Positions 7,946 to 14,289 of a stretch of DNA of 16,955 nucleotides are shown one piece after another. The stretch spans positions 1-16,955 of the forward strand of contig JAJNBO010000033.1 of the NCBI GenBank assembly GCA_021156245.1, in the 5' to 3' direction. This DNA comes from Ramlibacter sp. GTDB taxonomy: Bacteria; Pseudomonadota; Gammaproteobacteria; Burkholderiales; Burkholderiaceae_C. The notes beneath the pieces are model-generated. The model was not told the origin of the DNA. It ran no database searches and saw only the letters and a program-made list of their open reading frames with translations. Position numbers and translations under genes: made by a program. The first letter of the stretch is position 1. The number at the start of each line of letters is the position of its first letter.

Positions 7946-9474
7946 AGGAAGCGGTGAAAGAGGGGCCGCGCCCGCTGGAGGTGGCGCTGCTTGCCTCGGT
8001 GTTCGTGGTCGCGGCCTGCGGGCTGGTCTACGAGCTCGCGGCGGGCGCGCTGGCGTCGTACGTGCTGGGCGACTCGGTGCTGCAGTTCTCCACCATCATC
8101 GGGACCTACCTGTTCGCGATGGGCGTGGGTTCGTGGCTCTCGCGCTTCTTCGAGCGGCAGCTGCCCGCGCACTTCCTGCGCATCGAGCTGCTGGTGGCGT
8201 TGATCGGCGGCAGCCTGCCCGCGCTGCTGTTCCTCGCGCATGCGTGGCAGCCGGATGCTTTCCGCGTGCTCCTGTATGGCCTGGTGCTGCTGGTGGGCGT
8301 GCTGGTCGGCCTCGAGATCCCGCTGGTGATGCGCATCCTCAAGCGCGACGTGGCGCTGCGCGAGCTGGTGTCGCAGGTGCTCACCTTCGACTACCTCGGG
8401 GCGTTGGCGGTCTCCGTGGCCTTTCCACTGTTGCTGGTGCCGCAGCTCGGCCTGATCCGCACCGGCCTCCTGTTCGGCCTCATGAATGCGGCCGTCGCCG
8501 TGTGGGCGCTGTGGCTGTTCCGCCATGAGCTGCGCCGCTTCGCCGCGCACGCGGTCGCCTGCTTCGCGACCCTGGGCGCGCTGGGCGCCGCCTTCGCCGG
8601 CTCGCAGCACATCACCTCGCTGGCGGAGGACCGCTTCTACCAGGACAGGATCGTGCTGGCGCAGAGCTCGCCGTGGCAGCGCATCGTGGTGACGCAGGGC
8701 CGCAGCGGCATGCGCCTTTTCCTCAACGGCAACCTGCAGTTCGCGCAGTCCGACGAGTACCGCTACCACGAGGCGCTGGTGCATCCCGCGATGGCGGCGC
8801 ACGGCGCGCCGCGCAAGGTGGCCGTGCTGGGCGGGGGCGACGGCCTCGCGGTGCGCGAGCTGCTGCGCTATCCCTCGGTCGAGAGCATCACCGTGGTGGA
8901 GCTGGACCCGAACATGACGCGCATCTTCTCTACCGACCCGGCACTGGTGGCGCTCAATGCCGGCGCCCTGCGTTCGCCCAAGGTTCGCATCGTGAACACC
9001 GATGCGTTCCAGTGGCTGCAGCAGGAGCAGGGAACGTTCGACGTGATCGTGGTGGACTTCCCGGATCCCACCAACTTCTCCATCGGCAAGCTGTACACCA
9101 ACGCCTTCTACTCGCTGCTGGACCAGCGGCTCGCGGCCAGCGGCTATGCGGTGATCCAGACGACGTCGCCGCTGATCGCGCGGCAGAGTTTCTGGACGGT
9201 CGCTGCCACCATCGAATCGGTGGGGCTGAGCACCCATCCCTATCACGCGAACGTGCCGAGTTTCGGCGAGTGGGGCTTCATCATGGCCAGCCGGCGGCCC
9301 TGGCGCGCGCCGACCGCGCTGCCCGAGGGCCTGCGTTTCCTGACCGTGGAAGGCACGCGGGCGCTGTTCGATTTCCCGCGCGACATGGCACGGGTGCCTG
9401 CCGACATCAACCGGCTGTCCAACCAGGTGCTGGTCACCACCTACGAGCGCGAATGGGGCAAGGCGCACCCCTGA
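7942..9474 (+). CDS. Membrane-bound spermidine synthase-like aminopropyltransferase
   Basis: A 510-residue fusion of an N-terminal hydrophobic domain (about seven spans, residues 14-220) and a C-terminal polyamine aminopropyltransferase fold. The soluble part shows the family signature in order: FYQDRIV (232-238), LNGNLQFAQSDEYRYHEALVH (261-281), the AdoMet-type glycine loop LGGGDG (296-301), the acidic strand end VVELDP (318-323), and VDFPDPTNF (371-379) where soluble SpeE has its catalytic DxxDP. Soluble enzymes transfer the aminopropyl group of decarboxylated AdoMet to a diamine. The membrane form probably does a related reaction at the inner membrane, but its acceptor cannot be read from sequence. 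The name speE is avoided because membrane-fused members may not make spermidine. The start ATG overlaps the DUF350 stop, and the FAD gene start lies inside the last codons. A SpeD-family gene 3.2 kb past the cluster could supply the donor. Confidence 0.88.
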   Translation: MKEAVKEGPRPLEVALLASVFVVAACGLVYELAAGALASYVLGDSVLQFSTIIGTYLFAMGVGSWLSRFFERQLPAHFLRIELLVALIGGSLPALLFLAHAWQPDAFRVLLYGLVLLVGVLVGLEIPLVMRILKRDVALRELVSQVLTFDYLGALAVSVAFPLLLVPQLGLIRTGLLFGLMNAAVAVWALWLFRHELRRFAAHAVACFATLGALGAAFAGSQHITSLAEDRFYQDRIVLAQSSPWQRIVVTQGRSGMRLFLNGNLQFAQSDEYRYHEALVHPAMAAHGAPRKVAVLGGGDGLAVRELLRYPSVESITVVELDPNMTRIFSTDPALVALNAGALRSPKVRIVNTDAFQWLQQEQGTFDVIVVDFPDPTNFSIGKLYTNAFYSLLDQRLAASGYAVIQTTSPLIARQSFWTVAATIESVGLSTHPYHANVPSFGEWGFIMASRRPWRAPTALPEGLRFLTVEGTRALFDFPRDMARVPADINRLSNQVLVTTYEREWGKAHP

Positions 9475-11021
9475 TCACCCGGCGCGCCGCGCTCGCCGGC
9501 GCGGCCGCGGCGCTCGCGGGCTGCGCGCCGCAGCGCCCGCCCGTCACGGGTGGCTTCAGCGGCGCCGCGGTGGAGCGTGGACACCTGCTGCGCACGCGCG
9601 CCAGCTGGCCCGCGCCGGCCGTGACGCGACGCGTCGAGGTGGTCGTCGCCGGCGGCGGCGTGGCGGGCCTGGCGGCGACGCGCGCGCTGCGCCAGCGCGG
9701 CGTCGAGGACCTTGCGCTGCTCGACCTGGAAGACACCGCGGGCGGCAACAGCCGGGCCAGCGTGCTCGGCGGCATCGCCTGCCCCCTGGGCGCGCACTAC
9801 CTGCCGATCCCGGGCGATGCGGCTCCCGACGTCCAGGACCTGCTGGAGGAGCTGGGCCTGCGCCAGCGCGTCCACGGACGCTGGCGCTATGACCAACGCG
9901 CGCAATGCCATGCGCCGCAGGAGCGGCTGTACTTCCAGGGGGAGTGGCAGGAAGGATTGCTGCCCACCGCGGGCGTCGGTGCAACCACGCTGGCGCAGTA
10001 CGCGCGGTTTGCACAGGAGGTGCAGCGCGTGGCCGCGACGGGCGTGTTCCGCATCCCGGTGCCCGCGCGCGAGCGTCTGCGGCCCTGGGACGGCGAAACG
10101 TTCGCCGCATGGCTCGACGCGCGGGGCTTCACGGATCCGCAGTTGCGCTGGTACCTGGACTACTGTTGCCGAGACGACTACGGTGCGGGCATCGCGACCG
10201 TGGCCGCGTGGGCAGGGCTGCACTACTTCGCCGCGCGCCACGGCTTCCATGCGCCGGGAGCGGAGGAAGGCGGCGAGCGCGAAGCCGTCCTGACCTGGCC
10301 GGAGGGCAACGCCTTCCTCACGCGCGCGCTTTCACGGCCGCTCGGAGACCGCTTTCGCGGCGGCCGGCTCGTGCTGCGCATCGCCGAACTGCGGCACGGA
10401 GTCGAGGTCGATGCGTGGGACGTCGCGGCGCAGCGGGTCGAACGCTGGCAGGCGGCGCGCTGCATCGTCGCCCTACCTGCGTTCATCGCGGCCCGGGTGG
10501 TGGAGAACGCGCCGGCGGCGCTGCGCACGCTGGCCCAGGGGACCCGCCATGCGCCCTGGATCGTGGCCAACCTCCACCTGTCCGCCTTGCCCTGGGCGCG
10601 CGCCGGCATGCCGCTGGCGTGGGACAACGTGGTCCACGGCGACGGCGCCAGCCTCGGCTACGTGGTGGCGACGCACCAGGCGCTGGACCCGGCGCCGGGG
10701 CCGACCGTGCTCACCTGGTACGGCACCCCGGGCGAGTCAGCGCGTGCGGACGTGTTGCGGCCGCCCTGGACCCATTGGCAGGATCGCATCGTGCGCGAGT
10801 TGTCCGTGCCGCATCCGGAGCTGGCGCAATTGCTGACGCACGTGGAGGTGACGCGCCATGGCCATGCGATGCCGGTGCCCGTTCCCGGCGCGCTGGCGCG
10901 GCTGCCCGCGGCGCCGGACAGCCGGCGCGTGCGTTATGCCCACAGCGACTGGGCCGGCTACTCCATCTTCGAGGAGGCCTTCACCCTGGGCCATCGCGCC
11001 GGGATCACTCGAAATCGCTAG
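9453..11021 (+). CDS. Tat-exported lipoprotein-like FAD-dependent oxidoreductase
   Basis: A 522-residue flavoprotein related to flavin amine oxidases and NAD(P)-binding FAD oxidoreductases. The N-terminus, LITRRAALAGAAAALAGC, combines a twin-arginine motif with a lipobox ending at C24, so the folded holoenzyme is probably exported by Tat and lipid-anchored facing the periplasm. VEVVVAGGGVAGLAATRAL (61-79) is the FAD dinucleotide-binding strand-loop-helix, followed by the acidic end LLDLE (89-93) and GGNSRA (97-102), typical of amine-oxidase-type flavoproteins. The C-terminal YAHSDWAGYSIFEEAFTLGHRAG is the usual second flavin-contact segment. ATG at 9453 overlaps the aminopropyltransferase gene by 22 bases and is the only ATG that gives the complete signal; no strong ribosome binding site is seen. 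The substrate is unknown; polyamines or polyamine conjugates are suggested only by context. The 3' end overlaps the convergent pilin gene by 17 bases. Confidence 0.82.
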   Translation: MGQGAPLITRRAALAGAAAALAGCAPQRPPVTGGFSGAAVERGHLLRTRASWPAPAVTRRVEVVVAGGGVAGLAATRALRQRGVEDLALLDLEDTAGGNSRASVLGGIACPLGAHYLPIPGDAAPDVQDLLEELGLRQRVHGRWRYDQRAQCHAPQERLYFQGEWQEGLLPTAGVGATTLAQYARFAQEVQRVAATGVFRIPVPARERLRPWDGETFAAWLDARGFTDPQLRWYLDYCCRDDYGAGIATVAAWAGLHYFAARHGFHAPGAEEGGEREAVLTWPEGNAFLTRALSRPLGDRFRGGRLVLRIAELRHGVEVDAWDVAAQRVERWQAARCIVALPAFIAARVVENAPAALRTLAQGTRHAPWIVANLHLSALPWARAGMPLAWDNVVHGDGASLGYVVATHQALDPAPGPTVLTWYGTPGESARADVLRPPWTHWQDRIVRELSVPHPELAQLLTHVEVTRHGHAMPVPVPGALARLPAAPDSRRVRYAHSDWAGYSIFEEAFTLGHRAGITRNR

Positions 11022-11517
11022 AGGCGGCGATGGCCGTGGTGTCCACGCGGCAGGTGGTGGGCAGTGCGTTGCGCACGGGCAGCCAGTCGGAGCCGCAAGC
11101 CCAATTCCGCACCGGCCGGCCGAGATCCACCACGGTGTTCATCGGCGTCTGTCCATCGCCGCGCACCGGCACCAGGTAGACGTACTTGCCATTCACCAGC
11201 CCATCGAGGTTGTGGATGGAAATGCGGATTGCCCCGTCCGACGAAGTCTGGACGACCCCGCCGTACCCGGAGACCGGCGTGGACGATTCGCAGCCCCAGG
11301 TGCCCGCCTCGGGCGTGCTTTCCATGGTCAGGTAGCCCTCGGACACCCGGTTCTTGCACTTGTTCACCGCCATGACCAGCTCCGAGATGCGGGCGCGGCG
11401 GGAGTAGTCGCGCATCTGCGCCAGGGCAATGGAGCCGAGCACGGCCACGATGGCGACGCTGACGATCAGTTCTATGAGGGTGAAGCCTGCCTGTTTGCGG
11501 CGCTGGGGGAATCTCAT
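11005..11517 (-). CDS. Type IV pilin-like prepilin
   Basis: A 170-residue prepilin. After a short basic leader (MRFPQRRKQAG) the prepilin peptidase site lies between G11 and F12, and the mature N-terminus FTLIELIVSVAIVAVLGSIAL carries the conserved Glu5 (E16) and the hydrophobic assembly helix. RARISELVMAVNKCKNRVSEGY (41-62) resembles the alpha-1 region of major PilA-type pilins. Cysteines at 54, 76, 141 and 156 are available; C141-C156 would close a C-terminal D-loop. The product is expected in a type IV pilus (adhesion, twitching, DNA uptake) or as a minor pilin or pseudopilin; no other pilus gene is in the window, so it stands alone. The ATG at 11517 is chosen over an in-frame ATG at 11541 because a perfect GGAGGT (11528-11523) lies five bases ahead of it. 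The 3' end overlaps the FAD gene. Confidence 0.88.
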   Translation of the reverse strand: MRFPQRRKQAGFTLIELIVSVAIVAVLGSIALAQMRDYSRRARISELVMAVNKCKNRVSEGYLTMESTPEAGTWGCESSTPVSGYGGVVQTSSDGAIRISIHNLDGLVNGKYVYLVPVRGDGQTPMNTVVDLGRPVRNWACGSDWLPVRNALPTTCRVDTTAIAASSDFE

Positions 11518-11522
11518 CGCGT

Positions 11523-11538
11523 ACCTCCGATGGGAGGT
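11523..11538 (-). promoter_or_regulatory. Shine-Dalgarno hairpin of the pilin gene
   Basis: Read on the minus strand, ACCTCC (11538-11533), loop CATC and GGAGGT (11528-11523) form a perfect six-base-pair inverted repeat. The downstream arm is exactly the pilin ribosome binding site. In any RNA that contains both arms the site would be paired. Transcripts from the sigma-54 promoter just upstream would begin near 11531, inside the loop, and so lack the blocking arm. Confidence 0.5.
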
Positions 11539-11541
11539 CAT

Positions 11542-11557
11542 GGCAAGTGCTATGCCA
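11542..11557 (-). promoter_or_regulatory. Sigma-54 (RpoN) -24/-12 promoter of the pilin gene
   Basis: The minus strand reads TGGCATAGCACTTGCC, a match to the sigma-54 pattern TGGCAYR-N4-TTGCW with the invariant GG and GC ten bases apart. Transcription would start near 11531, about 14 bases ahead of the ATG at 11517. Major pilin genes are classically RpoN-dependent under the PilS/PilR system, which agrees with the gene behind it. No pilR or rpoN gene is in the window. Confidence 0.7.
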
Positions 11558-11566
11558 CCCCATCTT

Positions 11567-11584
11567 TCGTGACAAAGCTCACGA
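11567..11584. promoter_or_regulatory. CRP/Vfr-like inverted repeat upstream of the pilin promoter
   Basis: TCGTGA-N6-TCACGA is a perfect inverted repeat with six-base arms, containing the GTGA-N6-TCAC core of CRP-family sites. Its centre is about 44 bases ahead of the predicted sigma-54 start. One arm overlaps a TGTCAC motif (minus strand, 11574-11569) that recurs at 11604-11599, 30 bases away or close to three helical turns; PilR sites in Pseudomonas contain TGTC cores. The rest of the 128-base gap 11518-11645 shows no terminator for pepP. Confidence 0.35.
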
Positions 11585-11645
11585 TTTGTAAGGGCGATGT
11601 GACAGTTCTTGGCCTGCCGGTTACCGTTTTTGTCGTAGCCGAGCC

Positions 11646-13043
11646 TTACGCGCGCATCAGGGCTTCGATCTCCGCGGCCTCCACCGGCACGCCGCGGGTG
11701 ATGAGTTCGCAGCCTTGCTGCGTCACGATCGCATCGTCTTCGATGCGAATCCCGATGTTGTGGAAGGCTTCCGGCACGCCCTCGCCCGGCCGCACGTAGA
11801 TGCCGGGCTCGATCGTCAGCACCATGCCGGGCTGGAGCACCCGGCTGGGGCGGTTCTTGATGATCTCGCCGGACAGCGGGTCCTTGCGTTCGCTGACCTG
11901 GCCCACCTCCGCCGGCTCGACGTAGCTGCCGCAGTCGTGCACGTCCATCCCCAGCCAGTGGCCGGTGCGATGCATGTAGAAGGGGAAATAGGCGCGCTTC
12001 TCGATCACGTCGTCCACGCCGCCCACCTTGTTCGCGTCCAGCAGCTTCACGTCCAGCATGCCTTGCGCCAGCACCTTCACGGCGGCCTCGTGCGGGTCCG
12101 TGAAGCGGGCGCCCGGCCGGGTGGCCGACACCGCCGCGTGCTGGGACGCCAGCACGATGTCGTACAGCGTCCGTTGCGGGCCCGTGAACTTGCCGTCGGC
12201 GGGGAAGGTGCGGGTGATGTCGCTGGCGTAGCCGTCGAGCTCGCAGCCCGCGTCGATCAGCACCAGCTCGCCGGCGCGCACCGGCGCCATGTCGGCGCGG
12301 TAGTGCAGCACGCAGGCGTTCGCGCCGGCCGCGACGATGGAGTAGTAGGCCGGGTACTGCGAACCCGAGGTGCGGAATTCATGCAGCAATTCGGCGTCCA
12401 GGTGGTACTCGCGCACCTCCTTGCCTTCGCGCAGCATGCGGGCGCTGGCCTGCATGGTTCGCACGTGGGCGCGGGCGCTGATCTGCGCCGCGCGCCGCAT
12501 GATGTCCTGCTCGTGCGCGTCCTTCACCAGCCGCATCTCGTCCAGCACGGCGCACAGGTCGCGCTGCTGCTCCGGGCAGAGCGCCCCGTAGCGCACGCGC
12601 GCGCGCACCTGGTTCAGCCAGCCGGCCACGCGCTGCTCCAGGCCCTGGTGGATGGCCAGCGGGTACCAGACGGTGTCTCGGTTCTCCAGCAGCTTGGGCA
12701 ACTGCTGGTCGAGCTCGCCGACCGGGAACGCCGCGTTCACCGCGAGCGCGCCGACGGCGGCCTCCGGACCCAGGCGGTAGCCGTCCCAGATCTCGCGCTC
12801 CAGGTCCTTGGGCTGGCAGAACAGGGTGCTCTGGCCGTCGCCCGTCACCACCAGCCAGGCATTGGGTTCGGTGAAGCCGGTCAGGTAATAGAAGTAGCTG
12901 TCGTGCCGGTACAGGTAGTCCGTGTCGCGGTTGCGCGGCCGCTCGGGCGCGGTCGGGATGATGGCGATGCCGTTGCGGCCCAGCTGGGCGGCCATGCGGG
13001 CACGGCGCTGGGCGTACACGGAAGTGGGCACGGTCGTATTCAT
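11646..13043 (-). CDS. pepP: Xaa-Pro aminopeptidase
   Basis: Removes an N-terminal residue that precedes proline (EC 3.4.11.9) in the cytoplasm. The 465-residue length is slightly above the E. coli enzyme. Residues 1-175 form the N-terminal creatinase-like domain (YLYRHDSYFYYLTGF, 43-57) and 176-465 the pita-bread metalloprotease. All five dimanganese ligands are recognisable: D264 and D275 (LIDAGCELDGYASDITRTF), H362 (TGHWLGMDVHD), E412 (TIEPGIY) and E435 (IRIEDD). The spacings D-D (11) and E-E (23) equal those of E. coli PepP, while about 20 extra residues (380-400, RKDPLSGEIIKNRPSR) lie between the histidine and first glutamate. ATG at 13043 has only a weak GGCGGC ahead. It lies 53 bases after murU on the same strand with a hairpin repeat between them. 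The assignment is firm. Confidence 0.95.
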   Translation of the reverse strand: MNTTVPTSVYAQRRARMAAQLGRNGIAIIPTAPERPRNRDTDYLYRHDSYFYYLTGFTEPNAWLVVTGDGQSTLFCQPKDLEREIWDGYRLGPEAAVGALAVNAAFPVGELDQQLPKLLENRDTVWYPLAIHQGLEQRVAGWLNQVRARVRYGALCPEQQRDLCAVLDEMRLVKDAHEQDIMRRAAQISARAHVRTMQASARMLREGKEVREYHLDAELLHEFRTSGSQYPAYYSIVAAGANACVLHYRADMAPVRAGELVLIDAGCELDGYASDITRTFPADGKFTGPQRTLYDIVLASQHAAVSATRPGARFTDPHEAAVKVLAQGMLDVKLLDANKVGGVDDVIEKRAYFPFYMHRTGHWLGMDVHDCGSYVEPAEVGQVSERKDPLSGEIIKNRPSRVLQPGMVLTIEPGIYVRPGEGVPEAFHNIGIRIEDDAIVTQQGCELITRGVPVEAAEIEALMRA

Positions 13044-13060
13044 GCCGCCATTGTCATGTC

Positions 13061-13080
13061 ATTCCCGCGCAGGCGGGAAT
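13061..13080. repeat. ATTCCC-N8-GGGAAT hairpin (dRS3-like dispersed repeat)
   Basis: ATTCCCGC-GCAG-GCGGGAAT is a perfect eight-base-pair stem with a four-base loop, sitting 16 bases after the murU stop and 17 bases before the pepP start. It fits the ATTCCC-N8-GGGAAT rule of the neisserial dRS3 element and belongs to the GTCATTCCCGC...GCGGGAATCCA family of short intergenic palindromes I know from several Proteobacteria. There is no U-run on either side, so it is not a standard intrinsic terminator. A second inverted repeat (CCGCC-N5-GGCGG, 13090-13104) spans the murU stop codon. Confidence 0.7.
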
Positions 13081-13096
13081 CCAGGGCTTCCGCCCC

Positions 13097-13798
13097 TCAG
13101 GCGGCGTCCAGCGCGGCGAGGCGCTCCGGCGTCCCCACGTCGGTCCACGGCCCGCTGTAGAGCTCGGCGCTGACTTCGCCGCGGTCCATGGCCTGGCGCA
13201 GCAGCGGCGCCAGCGCGACCTTCCGTCCCTGCGGATTCCCGACCGGCAGGCCATCGAAGAACGCGCGCCGGAACAGGCCGGTGGTCGAATAGGTGTGCCG
13301 CTCGCCAGCCTGGTTGAGCGCTTGGCCCCCGGCCGACAAGCCGAAGTCGCCTTTCGGGTTGTGCGGCGGGTTGGGCACGAGGAACAGGTGGGCGAGCTTG
13401 CCGCTGGCCGCGAAACGGTCGTAGGCCGCGCGGGTGAACAGGAACTGCGGCATGTAGACGTCGCCGGCCACGATCCAGAACACCTCGTCCAGCAAGGGCA
13501 GCGCCCTCGCGATCCCGCCCGCGGTCTCCAGCGCGCCGCCGAAGTCCCTGCCCTCGTGCGAATAGGCGATGCGCACGCCCTCCGGCGTCTCGTGGCCGAA
13601 ACGCGATTCGATCTGCTCGCCCAGCCACGCGGTGTTGACCACCACGTCGCGGAAGCCGCCGCGCCCGAACGCCTCCAGGTGGTAGCCCATCAGCGGCTTG
13701 CCTTTCAGCGGCAGCAGCGGCTTGGGGCAGCTGTCGGTCAGCGGCCGCATGCGCTCGCCGCGCCCGGCCGCCAGGATCATGGCCTGTGCAGTGCTCAA
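13097..13798 (-). CDS. murU: N-acetylmuramate alpha-1-phosphate uridylyltransferase
   Basis: Makes UDP-MurNAc from MurNAc-1-phosphate and UTP in the peptidoglycan recycling route that bypasses de novo synthesis. The 233-residue protein is a compact sugar-nucleotidyltransferase: AMILAAGRGERMRPLT (6-21) is the nucleotide-binding loop, CPKPLLPLKGKPLMGYHLEAF (24-44) follows, GGI (94-96) contacts the nucleotide, AGDVY (111-115) holds the metal aspartate D113, and KVALAPLLRQAM...WTDVGTPERL closes the fold as in Pseudomonas MurU. A few extra residues (83-89, GRDFGGA) precede the LETAGGI motif. The start is TTG (13798), backed by AGAGGA seven bases ahead and inside the speD 3' end; speD stops only three bases before, so the two are co-translated. 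Its usual partner kinase AmgK is not here. A mannose-1-phosphate guanylyltransferase-like activity is the alternative. Confidence 0.82.
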   Translation of the reverse strand: MSTAQAMILAAGRGERMRPLTDSCPKPLLPLKGKPLMGYHLEAFGRGGFRDVVVNTAWLGEQIESRFGHETPEGVRIAYSHEGRDFGGALETAGGIARALPLLDEVFWIVAGDVYMPQFLFTRAAYDRFAASGKLAHLFLVPNPPHNPKGDFGLSAGGQALNQAGERHTYSTTGLFRRAFFDGLPVGNPQGRKVALAPLLRQAMDRGEVSAELYSGPWTDVGTPERLAALDAA

Positions 13799-13801
13799 GT
13801 C

Positions 13802-14179
13802 TTAGTCCTCTTCGCCCCGGTCGAGGGACCGCTGCTCGGTCCATTCCGGCTGGAAGCGGTTGACCAGCGCGACCATCAGGCCGCGGGCCTTGGCCGACTG
13901 GTCGCCGCTGAAGTTGCAGACGTAGACGTCCGCCGTCACCGCCTTTTCCTCCGGCCAGGTGTGCAGGCAGATGTGCGATTCGGCCAGCAGCACGGTCGCC
14001 GTGACGCCGCCCGGCCCCTTTTCGCTGGCCGGGAAGGTGTGGAACAGGTGGCCGACCGGTTGCAGCCCGACGGCCGTGACGGCGGCGGTGCACCACTGCC
14101 CCAGTTGCTGCGCGTCCGTCAGCCACGCCGGCTCGCATCGGCAACGGTAGAGGTCGGCGGTCAGGTGCAGGCCCTTCAT
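13802..14179 (-). CDS. speD: S-adenosylmethionine decarboxylase family proenzyme (SpeD-like)
   Basis: A pyruvoyl-dependent decarboxylase that cleaves itself to make its cofactor; AdoMet decarboxylase supplies the aminopropyl donor for spermidine synthesis. In the 125-residue form starting at 14179 ([11 protein letters not shown]), the self-cleavage site is E67-S68 in [18 protein letters not shown]68 becoming the pyruvoyl group. H73 and C88 (in DVYVCNF) are the processing/catalytic residues, with the same 5 and 15 residue spacings as in the Thermotoga enzyme (S63, H68, C83). Other in-frame starts are ATG 14197 and TTG 14221; none has a clear ribosome binding site, and 14179 is preferred because the family begins right before the GLHLTADL strand. 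It heads a minus-strand run with murU (three bases between) and is divergent from tkt. Some SpeD homologues decarboxylate arginine or ornithine instead, so the substrate is not settled. Confidence 0.85.
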   Translation of the reverse strand: MKGLHLTADLYRCRCEPAWLTDAQQLGQWCTAAVTAVGLQPVGHLFHTFPASEKGPGGVTATVLLAESHICLHTWPEEKAVTADVYVCNFSGDQSAKARGLMVALVNRFQPEWTEQRSLDRGEED

Positions 14180-14242
14180 GGCTTGAATGTATGCCATGGA
14201 CGGGGCCACCCGGTGCGCCAAGGCCGCGCAGGGACCGCCCGC

Positions 14243-14248
14243 TAAAAT
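14243..14248 (+). promoter_or_regulatory. Candidate -10 box of the tkt-gap operon
   Basis: TAAAAT (one mismatch to TATAAT) lies 41 bases ahead of the transketolase ATG in otherwise GC-rich DNA. It is flanked exactly by CCCGC (14238-14242) and GCGGG (14249-14253), a perfect inverted repeat centred on the hexamer. No clear -35 box is seen 16-18 bases upstream. Confidence 0.45.
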
Positions 14249-14289
14249 GCGGGGTTCCCCTGATCCTTCCTTCCCCGGAGCTGCCCCTG

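Noticed and set aside
8673..9452. Very long 5' extension of the FAD oxidoreductase frame
   Set aside because: It runs out of frame through the aminopropyltransferase gene and has no protein-like content; ATG 9453 gives an intact Tat/lipobox signal.
7834..9468. 544-codon minus-strand open frame over the aminopropyltransferase gene
   Set aside because: Antisense shadow; the plus strand encodes recognisable membrane spans and catalytic motifs.
11518..11541. Longer pilin start at ATG 11541
   Set aside because: There is no ribosome site ahead, and the position lies upstream of the predicted sigma-54 transcription start; GGAGGT directly precedes the ATG at 11517.
11715..13160. 481-codon plus-strand open frame opposite pepP
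   Set aside because: pepP on the minus strand has all five metal ligands; the plus frame is a composition artefact.
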